From NCBI GenBank assembly GCA_021502835.1, contig JAKFGP010000034.1, forward strand, positions 1 through 64,000: DNA of 64,000 nucleotides, read 5' to 3'. Within the stretch, counting starts at the first letter, position 1, and each line of letters opens with the position of its first letter. The stretch is from Streptomyces thinghirensis (GTDB taxonomy: Bacteria > Actinomycetota > Actinomycetia > Streptomycetales > Streptomycetaceae). Shown here piece by piece: positions 48,846 to 59,976 of the stretch. Under the pieces are notes generated by a model. The model saw nothing but the letters and a program-made list of their open reading frames with translations, did no database searches and had not been told where the DNA came from. The translations under genes and the position numbers were made by a program.

Positions 48846-50986
48846 GCCGCGGCCGTCTTCGGGGCCGCCATCCGGCCCCGCGGACTCGTAGACCTCGTAC
48901 CAGATGCTCTTGCCCTCGCCGCGCGGGGCGACACTCCACGCGTCCGCGAGCAGCTCGATCAGCATCAGACCGCGTCCGGAGGACGCCATCTCCCCCGGCC
49001 GGCGCTTGTGCGGCAGGTCGTCACCGCTGTCGGTGACCTCCACCCGGATCAGCCGCTCGCCCGGCTCGCCGACGACCTCGGCGACCAGCAGGGCGTCGGC
49101 GTCGGTGTGCACCAGGACGTTGGTGAGCATCTCGGAGAGCAGGAGCACCGCGGCGTCCCGCTGCTCCTCGTTCGGCCAGTCGTGCAGCAGGTCGCGCAGA
49201 TGCTGCCGGGCGGTGGCGATCCGCGCGGGCTCGGCCTGCGCGACCGTCAGCATGGTGCGGCGCACCGAGGGCCTGGCCACGGTGCTGTCGCCGCAGCCGC
49301 GCCCCTCGCCCTGCCGGCACAGCAGCAACAGGGCGATGTCGTCCTCCCGCCGGTCGGCCAGCGGGCCGGTGGTGTGGTGCGAGGAGGGCCCGTGCACGGC
49401 CTGGACCAGTGCGTCGGCCAGCTCCTCCAGGCCCCCGTCGTGCTCCTCCAGGATCACGCGGAGGCGGTGCCAGCCGGTCTGCAGATCGTGGCCGCCGGTC
49501 TCCACCAGGCCGTCCGTGCACAGCATCAGGGTGTCCCCCGGGTTCCAGGGCGAGCCGCGTGGTCGGGTAGTCGGAGTCCGGGTCGATGCCGAGGGGCAGT
49601 CCGCCCGCCGTGGCGAGGATCAGCGCCGTCCCGTCCGCCATGCGCACGACCGGGTCCAGATGCCCGGCGCGGGCGCTCTCCACCGTGCCGGTCGCGGGGT
49701 CGACCTCGGCGTAGTAGCAGGTCGCGAAGCGCATGTCCCCGGGGTCGTCGCCGGACTGGGCGAGACCGTGGAAGAAGTGGGAGGCGCGGGAGAGCACCGC
49801 GTCGGGACGGTGGCCCTCGGCGGCGTAGGCGCGCAGGGCGATGCGCAGCTGGCCCATCAGTCCGGCCGCGCGTACGTCGTGTCCCTGGACGTCGCCGATG
49901 ACCAGGGCGAAGCGTCCCCCGGGCAACTCGATCATGTCGTACCAGTCGCCGCCGACCTGGAGGCCGCCGCCGGTGGGGACGTAGCGGGCGGCGACGCTCA
50001 TGCCAGGGATCTCCGGGCCCAGCACGGGCAGCATGGTGCGCTGCAGCCCGTCGGTCAGCTCCCGCTGGGTCTCGGCGGCGCCGGCCCGGGTCAGGGCCTG
50101 CGCCAGCATCCTCGCCACGGTGGTCAGCACCGACCGTTCGTCCGGTGTGAACGCGACCGGGTAGGCGAAGGCCGCCATCCAGGCGCCCATCGGGCGGCCC
50201 GCCACGGTCAGCGGCAGGAAGGCCCAGGAACGGCGGCCGAAGCGCTCGACGAGCGGCCAGGTGAGGGGGTAGCGGGACCGGTACCGCTCGGGGAGGAGAG
50301 ATAGACGGCGCGACCGGTGCGGACCGCCTCGGCGGCCGGGTAGTCCGTGTCCAGCGGCATGTTCACGAACGGGTTCATGTCGTTCTGCGGCTGTCCGTGG
50401 TGGCCGATGACCGTCAGGCGGTCGCCGGAGACCCCGAAGACCGCGAGCCCGTCCGGGGAGAATCCCGGCATCGACAACCCCGCCGCGACCCGCAGCACCT
50501 CCTCGGTGGACCGTGCCTCGGCCAGTGCCCGGCCCGCGTCCAGGAGGAACGCCTCCCGGGAGCGGCGCCAGTCACCGGTGACCGCGCTGCGCCCGGCGGG
50601 TGTGCCCGGCGTAGGCTCGGCGACCTCCTGGAGGGTGCCGGTCAGCTCGTAGGCCTTGCGTACGGGGTCGAAGGACGGCTTGGAGCGGCTGCGGACGATC
50701 CGGACGATGTGGCCCAGCTCGTCCATGATCCGGATCCGGACCTCGGCGAGGGTGCCCTCGACGACGGCGAGCTGGACCACCCCGGTGATCTCGTTCCAGT
50801 CCACCGGATGCAGCCGGGCCCGCACCTGGGCCTCGGTGAGGCTCGCCCGTTCCGCGGCAGCCCGAGCAGGCGGGCCGCCTCCGCGTCGACCGTGACCTCT
50901 CCCGTGGCGGTGTCCCAGTGCCACAGACCGGTCGCGAGAGCGGCAAGGACGTCCCCCACCTCGGGCAGGGGCTCACCAGTGCGCAT
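48777..50986 (-). CDS. PAS-GAF-SpoIIE phosphatase-RsbW kinase multidomain regulator
   Basis: ATG at 50986. Domains in order: PAS/PAC (RTGEPLPEVGDVLAALATGL; VRIRIMDELGHIVRIVRSRS; ~1-125), GAF (RALAEARSTEEVLRVAAGLS; FTPDERSVLTTVARMLAQAL; ~145-310), PP2C/SpoIIE (LQRTMLPVLGPEIPGMSVAA; YVPTGGGLQVGGDWYDMIEL; FALVIGDVQGHDVRAAGLMG; metal Asp residues; ~325-545) and an RsbW-like ATPase (LLSEMLTNVLVHTDADALLV; VTDSGDDLPHKRRPGEMASS; SGRGLMLIELLADAW). About 735 residues. Such proteins dephosphorylate anti-anti-sigma factors and phosphorylate partners in stress signalling. Three indels lie near 50855, 50300 and 49548. Confidence 0.9.
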
Positions 50987-51083
50987 TCATCCACTGTAGG
51001 AAGAGGTGATCGGAGACTGCCACCGGTCGCCCCCAGGCCCGCGCCGCGTCAATAGGGAGGAGGACAGCTGTGCCCGGCCGGTA

Positions 51084-51123
51084 CGCTGGGGGTTGTTTCA
51101 CGCTGGGGTTGTTTCAGCGAAAC
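51084..51123. promoter_or_regulatory. Direct repeats and parS-like half sites upstream of aspS
   Basis: CGCTGGGGGTTGTTTCA (51084-51100) is followed at once by CGCTGGGGTTGTTTCA, then GCGAAAC, giving GTTTC-AGC-GAAAC (51111-51123). The arms equal those of parS but the centre differs. This could be a decayed or mis-sequenced parS or an aspS leader element; confidence in function is low. Confidence 0.3.
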
Positions 51124-51165
51124 GCGGAACACCATCCCCGATCCACGAAGGCTGGATGAACGACG

Positions 51166-52924
51166 ATGCATCGGTACAGGTCCCACACCTGCGGCGAGCC
51201 CGCTCCTCTGACGTCGGCACCGACGTCCGACTGAGTGGTGGCTGCACAATCGGCGCGACCTGGGCGGCATCCTCTTCATCGATCTGCGCGATCACTACGG
51301 CATCACGCAGCTCGTCGCCCGTCCGGGCACCGAGGCCTACGAGGCGCTGGACAAACTGACCAAGGAGTCGACCGTTCGTGTCGACGGCAAGGTCGTCTCC
51401 CGGGGCGCCGACAACATCAACCCCGACCTGCCCACCGGTGAGGTCGAGGTCGAGGTGGGCGAGGTCGAGCTGCTCGGCGCCGCCCAGCCGCTGCCCTTCA
51501 CCATCAACACCGAGGACGGGGTCAACGAGGAGCGGCGCCTGGAGTACCGCTTCCTGGACCTGCGCCGCGAGCGCATGCACCGCAACATCATGATGCGCAC
51601 GGCGGTCATCTCGGCGATCCGTCACAAGATGGTGGCCCTCGGCTTCAACGAGATGGCGACGCCCATCCTCACCGCCACCTCCCCGAGGGCGCCCGCGACT
51701 TCGTCGTGCCCTCCCGTCTGCACGCGGGCCGCTTCTACGCCCTGCCGCAGGCGCCGCAGCAGTTCAAGCAGCTGCTGATGATCTCCGGCTTCGACCGGTA
51801 CTTCCAGATCGCGCCCTGCTTCCGCGACGAGGACGCCCGCGCCGACCGCTCGCCGGGCGAGTTCTACCAGCTCGACGTCGAGATGAGCTTCGTCGAGCAG
51901 GAGGACGTCTTCCAGCCGGTCGAGCGGCTGATGACGGAGCTGTTCACCGAGTTCGGCGGCGGCCGCGAGGTCACCTCTCCCTTCCCGCGGATCCCGTTCC
52001 GCGAGGCGATGCTGAAGTACGGCTCCGACAAGCCGGACCTGCGCGCCAAGCTGGAGCTCGTCGACATCACCGACATCTTCGCGGGCTCGGAGTTCAAGGC
52101 CTTCGCCGGCAAGCACGTCCGCGCACTGCCGGTGCCGGACGTCTCGGGCCAGCCCCGCAAGTTCTTCGACCAGCTCGGCGACTACGCCGTCTCGCAGGGT
52201 GCCAAGGGCTGGCCTGGGTGCGCGTCGGCGAGGACGGCACGCTGACCGGTCCGATCGCGAAGTTCCTCACCGAGGAGAACGTCGCCGAGCTGACCAAGCG
52301 GCTCTCCCTGGCCCCCGGCCACGCGGTGTTCTTCGGCGCGGGCGAGTTCGACGAGGTCTCCAAGATCATGGGCGCGGTGCGGGTCGAGGCCGCCAAGCGC
52401 GCCGGGCACTTCGAGGAGAACGTCTTCCGGTTCTGCTGGATCGTCGACTTCCCGATGTACGAGAAGGACGAGGAGACGGGGAAGATCGACTTCTCCCACA
52501 ACCCGTTCTCCATGCCGCAGGGCGGCATGGACGCCCTGGAGAACCAGGACCCGCTGGACATCCTGGCCTGGCAGTACGACATCGTCTGCAACGGCGTCGA
52601 GCTGTCCTCCGGCGCGATCCGGAACCACGAGCCGGACATCATGCTCAAGGCCTCGCGATCGCCGGCTACGACGCCGAGACCGTCGAGCGCGAGTTCGCCG
52701 GCATGCTGCGCGCGCTCCGCTTCGGCGCCCCGCCGCACGGTGGCATTGCCCCGGGCGTCGACCGCATCGTCATGCTGCTCGCCGACGAGCCCAACATCCG
52801 CGAGACGATCGCCTTCCTGCTCAACGGCAACGCCCAGGACCTGATGATGGGCGCGCCGACCGAGCTGGACGAGACCCGGCTGAGGGAGCTGCACCTGACG
52901 GTGCGCAAGCCGCAGCCGAAGTAG
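51166..52924 (+). CDS. aspS: Aspartyl-tRNA synthetase
   Basis: ATG at 51166 ([10 protein letters not shown]). Joined frames give ~585 residues: an OB-fold anticodon domain ([24 protein letters not shown]), class II motif 1 [20 protein letters not shown], motif 2 [20 protein letters not shown] with [20 protein letters not shown], a GAD insert ([36 protein letters not shown]), and motif 3 [20 protein letters not shown], ending [12 protein letters not shown]. The bacterial size and GAD domain mark AspRS of the D-type. Indels lie near 51203, 51240, 51265, 51690, 52215 and 52655; an essential gene cannot be this broken, which shows the indels are sequencing errors. Confidence 0.93.
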
Positions 52925-52933
52925 GCGGTACGT

Positions 52934-52975
52934 ACACAGGGGCCCGGCATCGTCACCGATGCCGGGCCCCTGTGT
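52934..52975. terminator. Bidirectional intrinsic terminator after aspS
   Basis: ACACAGGGGCCCGGCATCG and its perfect complement around TCAC, a 19-bp stem between the convergent aspS and PH-like protein genes. Confidence 0.88.
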
Positions 52976-52989
52976 GTTCCGTGACGGAC

Positions 52990-53355
52990 CTACCGGGCCA
53001 CGAACTGGGTCAGGATCGCCTGGACCTCGTAGATGTCGACGCCCTTGGTGAAGGTCTTCTGGATGGGGGCCGGGGAGCCGGAGAGCCAGATCTTCAGCTC
53101 GGCGTCGAGGTCGAAGGTGCCGGCCGTCTCGACCGCGAAGTGCGTGATGCTGCGGTACGGGATCGAGTGGTACTCCGTCTTCTTGCCGGTGATGCCCTGC
53201 TTGTCGACCAGGATCAGCCGCCGGTCGGTGAACAGGATGGTGTCGCGGATCAGCAGATACGCCGCGTGGATCTGCTCGCCGTGGCCGAGCAGGCGCGCGT
53301 ACTCCTGCTGCGCCTGGGCCGGGTCGATGCTGTGTGCGTTGCCGAACAGTGCCAT
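52990..53355 (-). CDS. Bacterial PH-like domain protein
   Basis: An intact 121-residue gene from ATG 53355. ARLLGHGEQIHAAYLLIRDT, ILFTDRRLILVDKQGITGKK, EYHSIPYRSITHFAVETAGT, FDLDAELKIWLSGSPAPIQK and DIYEVQAILTQFVAR form the seven-strand bacterial pleckstrin-homology fold (bPH). Such short proteins make ring-shaped oligomers; a lipid or protein ligand is not known. Monocistronic. Confidence 0.88.
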   Translation of the reverse strand: MALFGNAHSIDPAQAQQEYARLLGHGEQIHAAYLLIRDTILFTDRRLILVDKQGITGKKTEYHSIPYRSITHFAVETAGTFDLDAELKIWLSGSPAPIQKTFTKGVDIYEVQAILTQFVAR

Positions 53356-53457
53356 GGCTGGTCCCCCCACGTGAGCTGGCTGCTCGTCCGATCCTCGCAA
53401 AGCGCGGGGCCCGGGAGAAGGTCTGCCCCTCCTGGGCCCCGTGCTGTAGCGAGCGCG

Positions 53458-55076
53458 TTACGCGGTCGGCTTCTCCTCGAGACGGGGGAAGAGCACCGCG
53501 CCCTTGGTGACCGTCGAACCGGCCGGCAGCCGGCCCCCAGTCGCCCGCCTCCTGGACCTCTGGCCCGCGAGGCCGCCGAGGGACGCCTCGGCGCCGAGCG
53601 AGTCCCAGAGCTTCTGGGAAGTGTCCGGCATGATCGGGTTCAGGAGGACCGCCACCGCGCGGAGGGACTCCGCGGCCGTGTAGAGGATCGTCGCGAGGCG
53701 CGCCTTGCCCTCGTCGGACGTGTCCTTGGCGACCTTCCAGGGCTCCTGCTCGGTGATGTAGCCGTTGACCTGCTTCACGAAGTCGAAGACGGCCAGGATG
53801 CCGCCCTGGAAGTCCAGCTCCTCGCCGATCTTCCGGTCGGCCTCCGTGACGGCCTTGGCCAGGCCGTCGTGGATCGCCTTCTCCGCGTCCCCGTCGGCCT
53901 CGGAGGCCGGCAGCTCGCCGCCGAAGTACTTGCCGACTATGGCCGCGACGCGGAGGCGAGGTTGCCGTAGTCGTTGGCCAGCTCGCTGGTGTAGCGGGCG
54001 GAGAAGTCCTCCCAGGAGAACGAGCCGTCCTGGCCGAACGCGATCGCGCGCAGGAAGTACCAGCGGTACGCGTCCACGCCGAAGTGCGAGGTGAGGTCCT
54101 GCGGCTTGATGCCGGTCAGGTTGGACTTGCTCATCTTCTCGCCGCCGACCATCAACCAGCCGTTCGCGGCGATCTTCCCGGGCAGCGGGAGGCCCTGGGC
54201 CATCAGCATCGCCGGCCAGATGATCGCGTGGAAGCGGAGGATGTCCTTGCCCGACCAGGTGCACGTCGGCGGGGAACGTCGACTCGAACTTCTCCGGGTT
54301 CTCGTTGTAGCCGACCGCCGTGGCGTAGTTCAGCAGGGCGTCGATCCACACGTAGATGACGTGCTTGTCGTCCCAGGGGACCGGCACGCCCCAGTCGAAG
54401 GTCGAGCGGGAGATGGAGAGGTCCTGCAGGCCCTGGCGGACGAAGTTCACGACCTCGTTGCGCGCGGACTCGGGCTGGATGAAGCCCGGGTTGGCCTCGT
54501 AGTGGGCGAGCAGCTTCTCGCTGTACTCGCTCAGCTTGAAGAAGTAGTTCTCCTCGCTGAGGATCTCCACCGGCTTCTTGTGGATCGGGCACAGCTTCTG
54601 GCCCGCGTACTCGCCCCTCGCCGTCGAGCAGCTCACCGGGGAGCTTTGCACCCCTCGCAGCCCACGCAGTACGGGCCCTCGTAGCCGCCCTTGTAGATCT
54701 CGTCCTTGTCGTACAGGTCCTGCACGAACTCCTGGACGCGGTCGGTGTGCCGCTTCTGCGTGGTGCGGATGAAGTCGTCGTTCGCGATGTCGAGGTGCTC
54801 CCACAGGGCTTCCAGGCCTCGGTGACGAGCTTGTCGGCCCAGGCCTGCGGGGTGACCCCGTTCGCCTCGGCCGTGCGCATGATCTTCTGACCGTGCTCGT
54901 CCGTGCCGGTGAGGTACCACACCTTTCGCCCCCGCTGGCGGTGCCAGCGGGTGAGCACGTCGCCTGCGACGGTCGTATGGGCGTGGCCCAGGTGAGGAGC
55001 GTCGTTGACGTAGTAGATGGGGGGTCGAGACGTAGAACGCCTTCGCCCCCTGCTTCTCGTTTCCAGTGGCCGCCAT
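53458..55076 (-). CDS. metG: Methionyl-tRNA synthetase
   Basis: ATG at 55076. After an indel near 55020 it reads IYYVNDAPHLGHAHTTVAGD, the HIGH-type motif as HLGH. Next are VWYLTGTDEHGQKIMRTAEA, YKGGYEGPYCVGCEG with the zinc-binding knuckle, VPWDDKHVIYVWIDALLNYA, WLMVGGEKMSKSNLTGIKPQ (KMSKS) and the anticodon-binding helices (VNGYITEQEPWKVAKDTSDE). About 538 residues, short form without a C-terminal EMAP domain. Indels lie near 54815, 54650, 54620, 54258, 53950 and 53560. It uses TAA (53458-53460) as stop, rare in this high-GC genome. Confidence 0.93.
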
Positions 55077-55184
55077 GGTCGAAATCCTACTGGTCGGATG
55101 GAGATCGACTCACACGCGTTTCGGGGGCGGACAGGGGCGGTCCCCCTGTCCGCCCCCCGTCGGGCGGTTCCGGTGCCCGGTGAC

Positions 55185-56470
55185 CTACGGGCGCCAGGTG
55201 GCCAGTACGCCCTCGTAGAGCTCCTTGTCGGTGAGTTCCTTGGGGGTCTCGCCGGCGAGGAAGTGGACGCGTTGCCCGTCTTGAGCTTGCGGAGGTAGTC
55301 GAAGGCCGACGTTCTCCGGGTCACCGAAGGCGACGAAGGAGAAGTGGACGTTCGGGTGGTCGGCCGCCGCCTTGGTGGAGGGATTGGGTGGCCGGGGTCT
55401 TGGCGTCGGGGGCGCCGTCGGTCTGGAAGACCACCAGGGCGGGGGTGCCGGGGGCTCTTCCTTGGCGTGGTGGGCGAGGACGGCTTCCACGGCGGCGTGG
55501 TAGCTGGTGCGGCCCATGCGGCCGAGCGCCGCGTGCAGCTCGTCGATCTTGTTCTCGTGGTCGGTGAGGGTCAGCTCGCCGGTGCCGTCCACCTCCGTGG
55601 AGAAGAACGACGTGGACCGTCGCCTCGGGGTCCAGGTGCGCGGCGAGCGCGAGGGTCTGCTCGGCGAGGGCCTGGGCGGAACCGTCCTTGTAGTACGGGC
55701 GCATGGAGGCGGAGCGGTCGAGTACGAGGGACGCTGGCGCGGGTGCCGGTGAGGTCGTGCTTCTTGAGGGCGGTGCCGGCGGCCTTGTAGGCGGTGGCGA
55801 GGCCGGGGGCGCGGGAGCGGAGGTGGGCGGCGGGGGTCGCCGGTTTTGCGGGCTCGGTGGGTGTGGGTGCGGGTGCGGGTGCCTGCGGCGCGGGGGTCGG
55901 CTCGGCCTCGGCTTTGCCTTCGGCCCCTGTGTTCCCACCCGCACCGCCCGTGCTGGTTTCGTCGTCGGGTGCGGGTGGCCCCTGTGGGGTCTGCTCGCCG
56001 TCGGCGGCCGCGGGTTCCGGCTCCGGTTCCGGTTCCGCCTTCGCCTCCGGTTCAGCCTTCGCCTCCGGCTCGTCCTCCGGCATGGGCTCGGGCTCCGTCT
56101 TCGCCTCCGTCTTCGCCTCCGGCTCGGGGGTGGCCGGGGGCTGGCCGGCCGTGAGCTCGTCCGGGGAATCCGTCGGCTTCGGGACCGTGATGTTGGCGAA
56201 GGCGGCCTTGACGAGTTCGTGCTCGTCGGAGGAGGTCGAGGTCTCCGTGCGGGGCTCGGGGACCTGGGTCGCCGGCTTCGGGGTGGGGTCGGTGGCCTCG
56301 CCTGGTCCGGGAGCTCGGTCGGCTCCGGGGGCGCGGTGGGCTGGGACGGGGAGCTTCGGCTCCGGCGCGGTGGCCGGCGGTGCCGTCTCCTGCGTCACAC
56401 CCTCCGCCTGGGCGGCCCGTTCTTTGCGTGACCGGCCGAACACGTTCCGCAGAGAGGTGAGAATGCCCAT
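55185..56470 (-). CDS. VWA (TerF-like) domain protein with long acidic Pro/Glu-rich N-terminus
   Basis: ATG at 56470 (GILTSLRNVFGRSRKERAAQ). Residues ~30-235 are disordered and rich in Glu, Pro, Ala and Lys (EAKTEAKTEPEP and similar). The VWA domain follows: VYLVLDRSASMRPYYKDGSA (MIDAS DxSxS), QALAEQTLALAAHLDPEATV, DHENKIDELHAALGRMGRTS, YHAAVEAVLAHHAKEEP, ALVVFQTDGAPDAKTPATQS and HPNVHFSFVAFGDPENVG, ending ELTDKELYEGVLATWRP. About 425 residues, like the vWA part of tellurite-resistance TerF proteins; metal-dependent protein binding is expected. Indels lie near 55735, 55605, 55455, 55390, 55310 and 55275. Confidence 0.82.
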
Positions 56471-56633
56471 GTGCGCAACCCTTCGCGTGAGTTGATGCCC
56501 GTCAATCCCTGGCCAGGACGGACACGTAAGGTTAGCGGCCCTGGATTGTGATCTTGTGCAGGGTCTGCCATGAAACCCCTGGCGCGTCAAGGTGGGATCG
56601 AGCCGCCGCGGCAATTCCTCCCCGCTTCCGGGG

Positions 56634-56655
56634 GTTCACCTGCCGTTCACCGCGG
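56634..56655 (+). promoter_or_regulatory. PHO box (PhoP-binding direct repeats)
   Basis: GTTCACCTGCC followed directly by GTTCACCGCGG: two 11-bp direct repeat units each starting with a perfect GTTCACC core, as in the Streptomyces PhoP consensus. It lies 80 bp before the phoX start, so the phosphatase should be induced by phosphate starvation through PhoR-PhoP. Confidence 0.8.
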
Positions 56656-56733
56656 CGCCCGTCTCCCGCACGTGTGTGCGCCTACGGTCGCGCTGATACC
56701 AAGGGCGTCCAGGGATTCTCAAGGGAGAACACA

Positions 56734-58830
56734 GTGCGCAAGCTGCTGCCGTTGATCGGAACACCGTCCGGTTCGTGCATCCCGGCGGCCGGTCCGCCAT
56801 GACCTGCCGTTTCCGGTGTGGTGACGCCTGCTTCCACGAGGTGCCCAACACCAGCTCCAACGAGTACGTCGGCGACGTGATCGCCGGTGCGCTCAGCCGC
56901 CGTTCCATGATTGCGTGTCGCGGCCGTCGCCGCCGCCGCCGGCGGGGTGCCGGGCCGTGGGTGTGGCCGGGGCGCCGTCGGCGCAGGCCGCGCCGGTGGC
57001 CGGGGAGGGGACACGGGGGCGGGCACGGGAAACCGTCGAAATCGCGGGCGCGCGCGGGCTGCGGTTCACGCCCGTCGCGCCCAACACCGACGACGTCGTC
57101 ACCGTCCCGGAGGGTTACCGGCAGGACGTCTGATCCGTTGGGGTGAACCCATTTCTGCGCGGGGCGCCCGCCTTCGACCCGGGAGAAGCAGACCGCCGAG
57201 GCGCAGGCGGGGCAGTTCGGGTACAACAACGACTTCCTCGCGCTGCTGCCGCTGCGCGGTGAGCACGGCCGGCAGGTCCTCGTCGCCAACCACGAGTACA
57301 CCGACGAGGTGCTCATGTTCCGCGGCTACGACCCCGACAACCCGACCCGTGAGCAGGTCGAGATCGCCTGGGCCGCGCACGGTCTGTCCGCCGTGGTGGT
57401 GGAGGAGGAGCGCGGGAGCGGGAAGCTGACGCCCGTCACGCGGCACCGCCTGAACCGGCGGGTCACCGCGACCACCGAGTTCCGGCTGACCGGCCCGGCC
57501 GCCGGTTCCGACCTGGTGAAGACCTCCGCCGACCGGTCCGGCCGGAAGGTGCTCGGCACCCTCAACAACTGCTCCGGCGGCACCACTCCGTGGGGCACGA
57601 CGCTGCACGGCGAGGAGAACTTCAACCAGTACTTCGCCAACAGCAGCCGGGCTACGGACAAGCGGTAATGGGATCGGCACCGGCGCCACCGAGCGCAAGT
57701 GGGAGCGGTTCGACAAGCGCTTCGACGTCGCCCGGGAGCCGAACGAGGTGCACCGCTTCGGGTACGTCGTCGAACTGGACCCGTACGACCCGGAGTCCAC
57801 CCCGCGCAAGCACACGCTGCTCGGCCGCTTCAAGCACGAGGCGGCGACCGTGCGGCTGACCCACGACGGGCGCCCGGTCGTCTACACCGGCGACGACGAG
57901 CGGTTCGACTACTTCTACAAGTTCGTCGGCAGCAAGCGGATGCGGCACGGCAACAGCCGCTGGGCGCGCGAGCACAACCTGTCGCTGCTCGACGAGGGCA
58001 CCTCTACGTCGCCAAGCTCAGCGGCGACTCCCCGGCGATCGAGATCGACGGCACGGGCAAGCTGCCGCGCGACGGCGAGTTCGACGGCAGTGGCCGCTGG
58101 ATCCCCCTGGTCACCGCCACCGAGGACGGCGCCGTCTCGCACGTCGACGGCATGAGCGCCGAGGAGGTCTGCGTCTTCACACGGCTCGCCGGTGACAAGG
58201 TCGGCGCGACGAAGATGGACCGGCCCGAGGACATCGAGCCCTCGCCGACGACCGGCAAGGTGTACGTCGCGCTCACCAACAACTCCAACCGCGGCAAGGC
58301 CGGTTACGCCGGCCCCGACGAGGCCAACCCGCGCAACAGCAACAAGCACGGCCACGTTCTGGAGCTGACCGAGCGCTGGAACCGGGCCGACGCCACCGCC
58401 TTCGCCTGGTCGCTGTTCCTCGTCGCCGGTGACCCGGAGGACCCGGCGACGTACTTCGCGGGCTTCCCGAAGGACCGGGTCAGCCCGATCTCCTGCCCCG
58501 ACAACGTCGCCTTCGACGACCACGGCAACCTGTGGCTGTCCACCGACGGCAACGCGCTCGGCACCCACGACGGCCTCTTCGGCGTCGCGACCAAGGGCGA
58601 CCGGCGCGGTGAGCTGAAGCAGTTCCTGACCGTGCCGAACGGCGCGGAGACCTGCGGCCCGCTCATCCAGGACCGGCGCGTGCTGGTCGCCGTGCAGCAC
58701 CCGGGCGAGATCGACGGCGCCTCCGTGGAGGAGCCGGCCAGCACCTGGCCGACGGGCCCGGACGCTCGTGCGTCCGGCGGTCGTCGCCGTGTGGCGCGCG
58801 GACGGCCGCGACATCGGCGTCTCGAGCGCC
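56734..58830 (+). CDS. Tat-exported PhoX family alkaline phosphatase (DUF839)
   Basis: GTG at 56734 with AAGGGAG upstream. Residues ~15-45 (MTCRFRCGDACFHEVPNTSS; NEYVGDVIAGALSRR) precede the twin-arginine motif SRRSMMRVAAVAAAAGG, a long n-region usual for PhoX. The beta-propeller follows: GLRFTPVAPNTDDVVTVPEG, FGYNNDFLALLPLRGEHGRQ, VLVANHEYTDEVLMFRGYDP (metal Glu), LGTLNNCSGGTTPWGTTLHG (catalytic-loop Cys), GEENFNQYFA, FDYFYKFVGSKRMRHGNSRW, RPEDIEPSPTTGKVYVALTN (metal Glu) and CPDNVAFDDHGNLWLSTDGN. It dephosphorylates organic phosphate outside the cell using Ca/Fe. At least six indels. The stop is uncertain near 58830, where it meets the convergent gene. Confidence 0.9.
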
Positions 58831-59872
58831 CGCCGCGTCGTCCGGGGCCGGTGTCAGCCGGCCCTCGTGCAGCGTGAGGTCGACGACCAGTGCGCGGTGG
58901 TCGGTGTCGGCCAGGTCCAGGAACCGGGCGCGGTGTGCGGTGAAGTCCCTCCGACACCAGGACGTGGTCGATCTGCACGCCGAACGCCGGGGCGGTCCGG
59001 GCCGGCCAGGTGGCCGTCCGGTCGGCCCCGGCCAGCCGGGCCGCGTCGCGCAGCCCCGTGTCGAGGATGCGGCGGAAGGCGGCGTGGTCTGGGAGGCGTT
59101 GAAGTCGCCGGCGAGGATGCTGGGGGGCCCCGCTGCCCTCGGCATCGGCGGCGGCGTCGCGCAGTGCGCCAGCTCCTCGCGCCACAGGCCGACCTGGTCC
59201 GGCAGCGGCGGCATCGGGTGGGCGAGCTGGAGCCGTACGGGGTTGCCGCGCACGTCGGCGACGGCGCCGGGCATGCCCATGGTGCCGGGGACGCCGGGGT
59301 GGCCTTCAGCGGGAACGCGCTCAGGATGACGGACCCCTCGGAGCCGCCGCCCTCGACGGCCCGCCGGTGGGGGTAGTCGGCGGCGAGGTCGCGCCGCAGC
59401 GCCGCGTCGCACGTGTACTCGCACTCCTGTACGAACACGATGTCGGGCTTCGCGCCGCACGGCGGAGACCAGCTCGCCGGTGCCCTGCCCGAACTCGACG
59501 TTCGAGGTCAGCACCCGCAGCTCGGCGACGGGCAGCCCGACGGGGTTCGCCCGTCCTGCCGTACGGCTCGATGAACCACGCCAGCAGCCCGAGCAGCGCC
59601 ACCCCCACACCGCGCCGGTCCACCACCGGGCGAGCAGCGTCAGCAGCAGCCCGGCGCCCGTCGGCACGAGCAGCCAGGGCAGGAAGGCGAGCAGCTGCGG
59701 TACGGGTGTGACGCCGTCGCTGTCGGCGAGGCGGCAGCCGACGACCACGCTCACCACGGCGAACAGCAGTCCCGCGCACCAGGCCCCGAACCGCCGTCCG
59801 GCGCGGCGGGCGGCCGGGCCGCTCCCGCGAGTCCGTCCACTGGCCGGTCGCCGTGTCGGTGTCCGTGTTCAA
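58831..59872 (-). CDS. Membrane-bound endonuclease/exonuclease/phosphatase (EEP) family protein
   Basis: Probable TTG start at 59872 (NTDTDTATGQW). Three membrane helices lie in FGAWCAGLLFAVVSVVVGCR, LLAFLPWLLVPTGAGLLLTL and ALLGLLAWFIEP. The EEP domain follows: LRVLTSNVEFGQGTGELVSA (metal Asn/Glu), IVFVQECEYTCDAALRRDLA, GGSEGSVILSAFPLKATPGV, ILAGDFNAS (catalytic Asp-x-Asn), IDHVLVSEDF and DTDHRALVVDLTLHEG (catalytic His). This class of exported EEP enzymes hydrolyses phosphodiesters, so a role in phosphate scavenging next to phoX is plausible. At least eight indels. The C-terminus converges with phoX and its exact stop is unclear. Confidence 0.82.
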
Positions 59873-59976
59873 GTCCCGGCCCTTCGCTCGCGGGTGCGGT
59901 GGCTTCCTGTGCGATGCTCCGAATCCTCCGTCTAAGACGGACGCCGGGGGCCGAAAGTTGCGCACCGGGTGCTCTA

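Noticed and set aside
51111..51123. GTTTCAGCGAAAC called as a second parS
   Set aside because: It is 13 bp with a wrong centre (AGC in place of ACGT); kept only as a low-confidence repeat.
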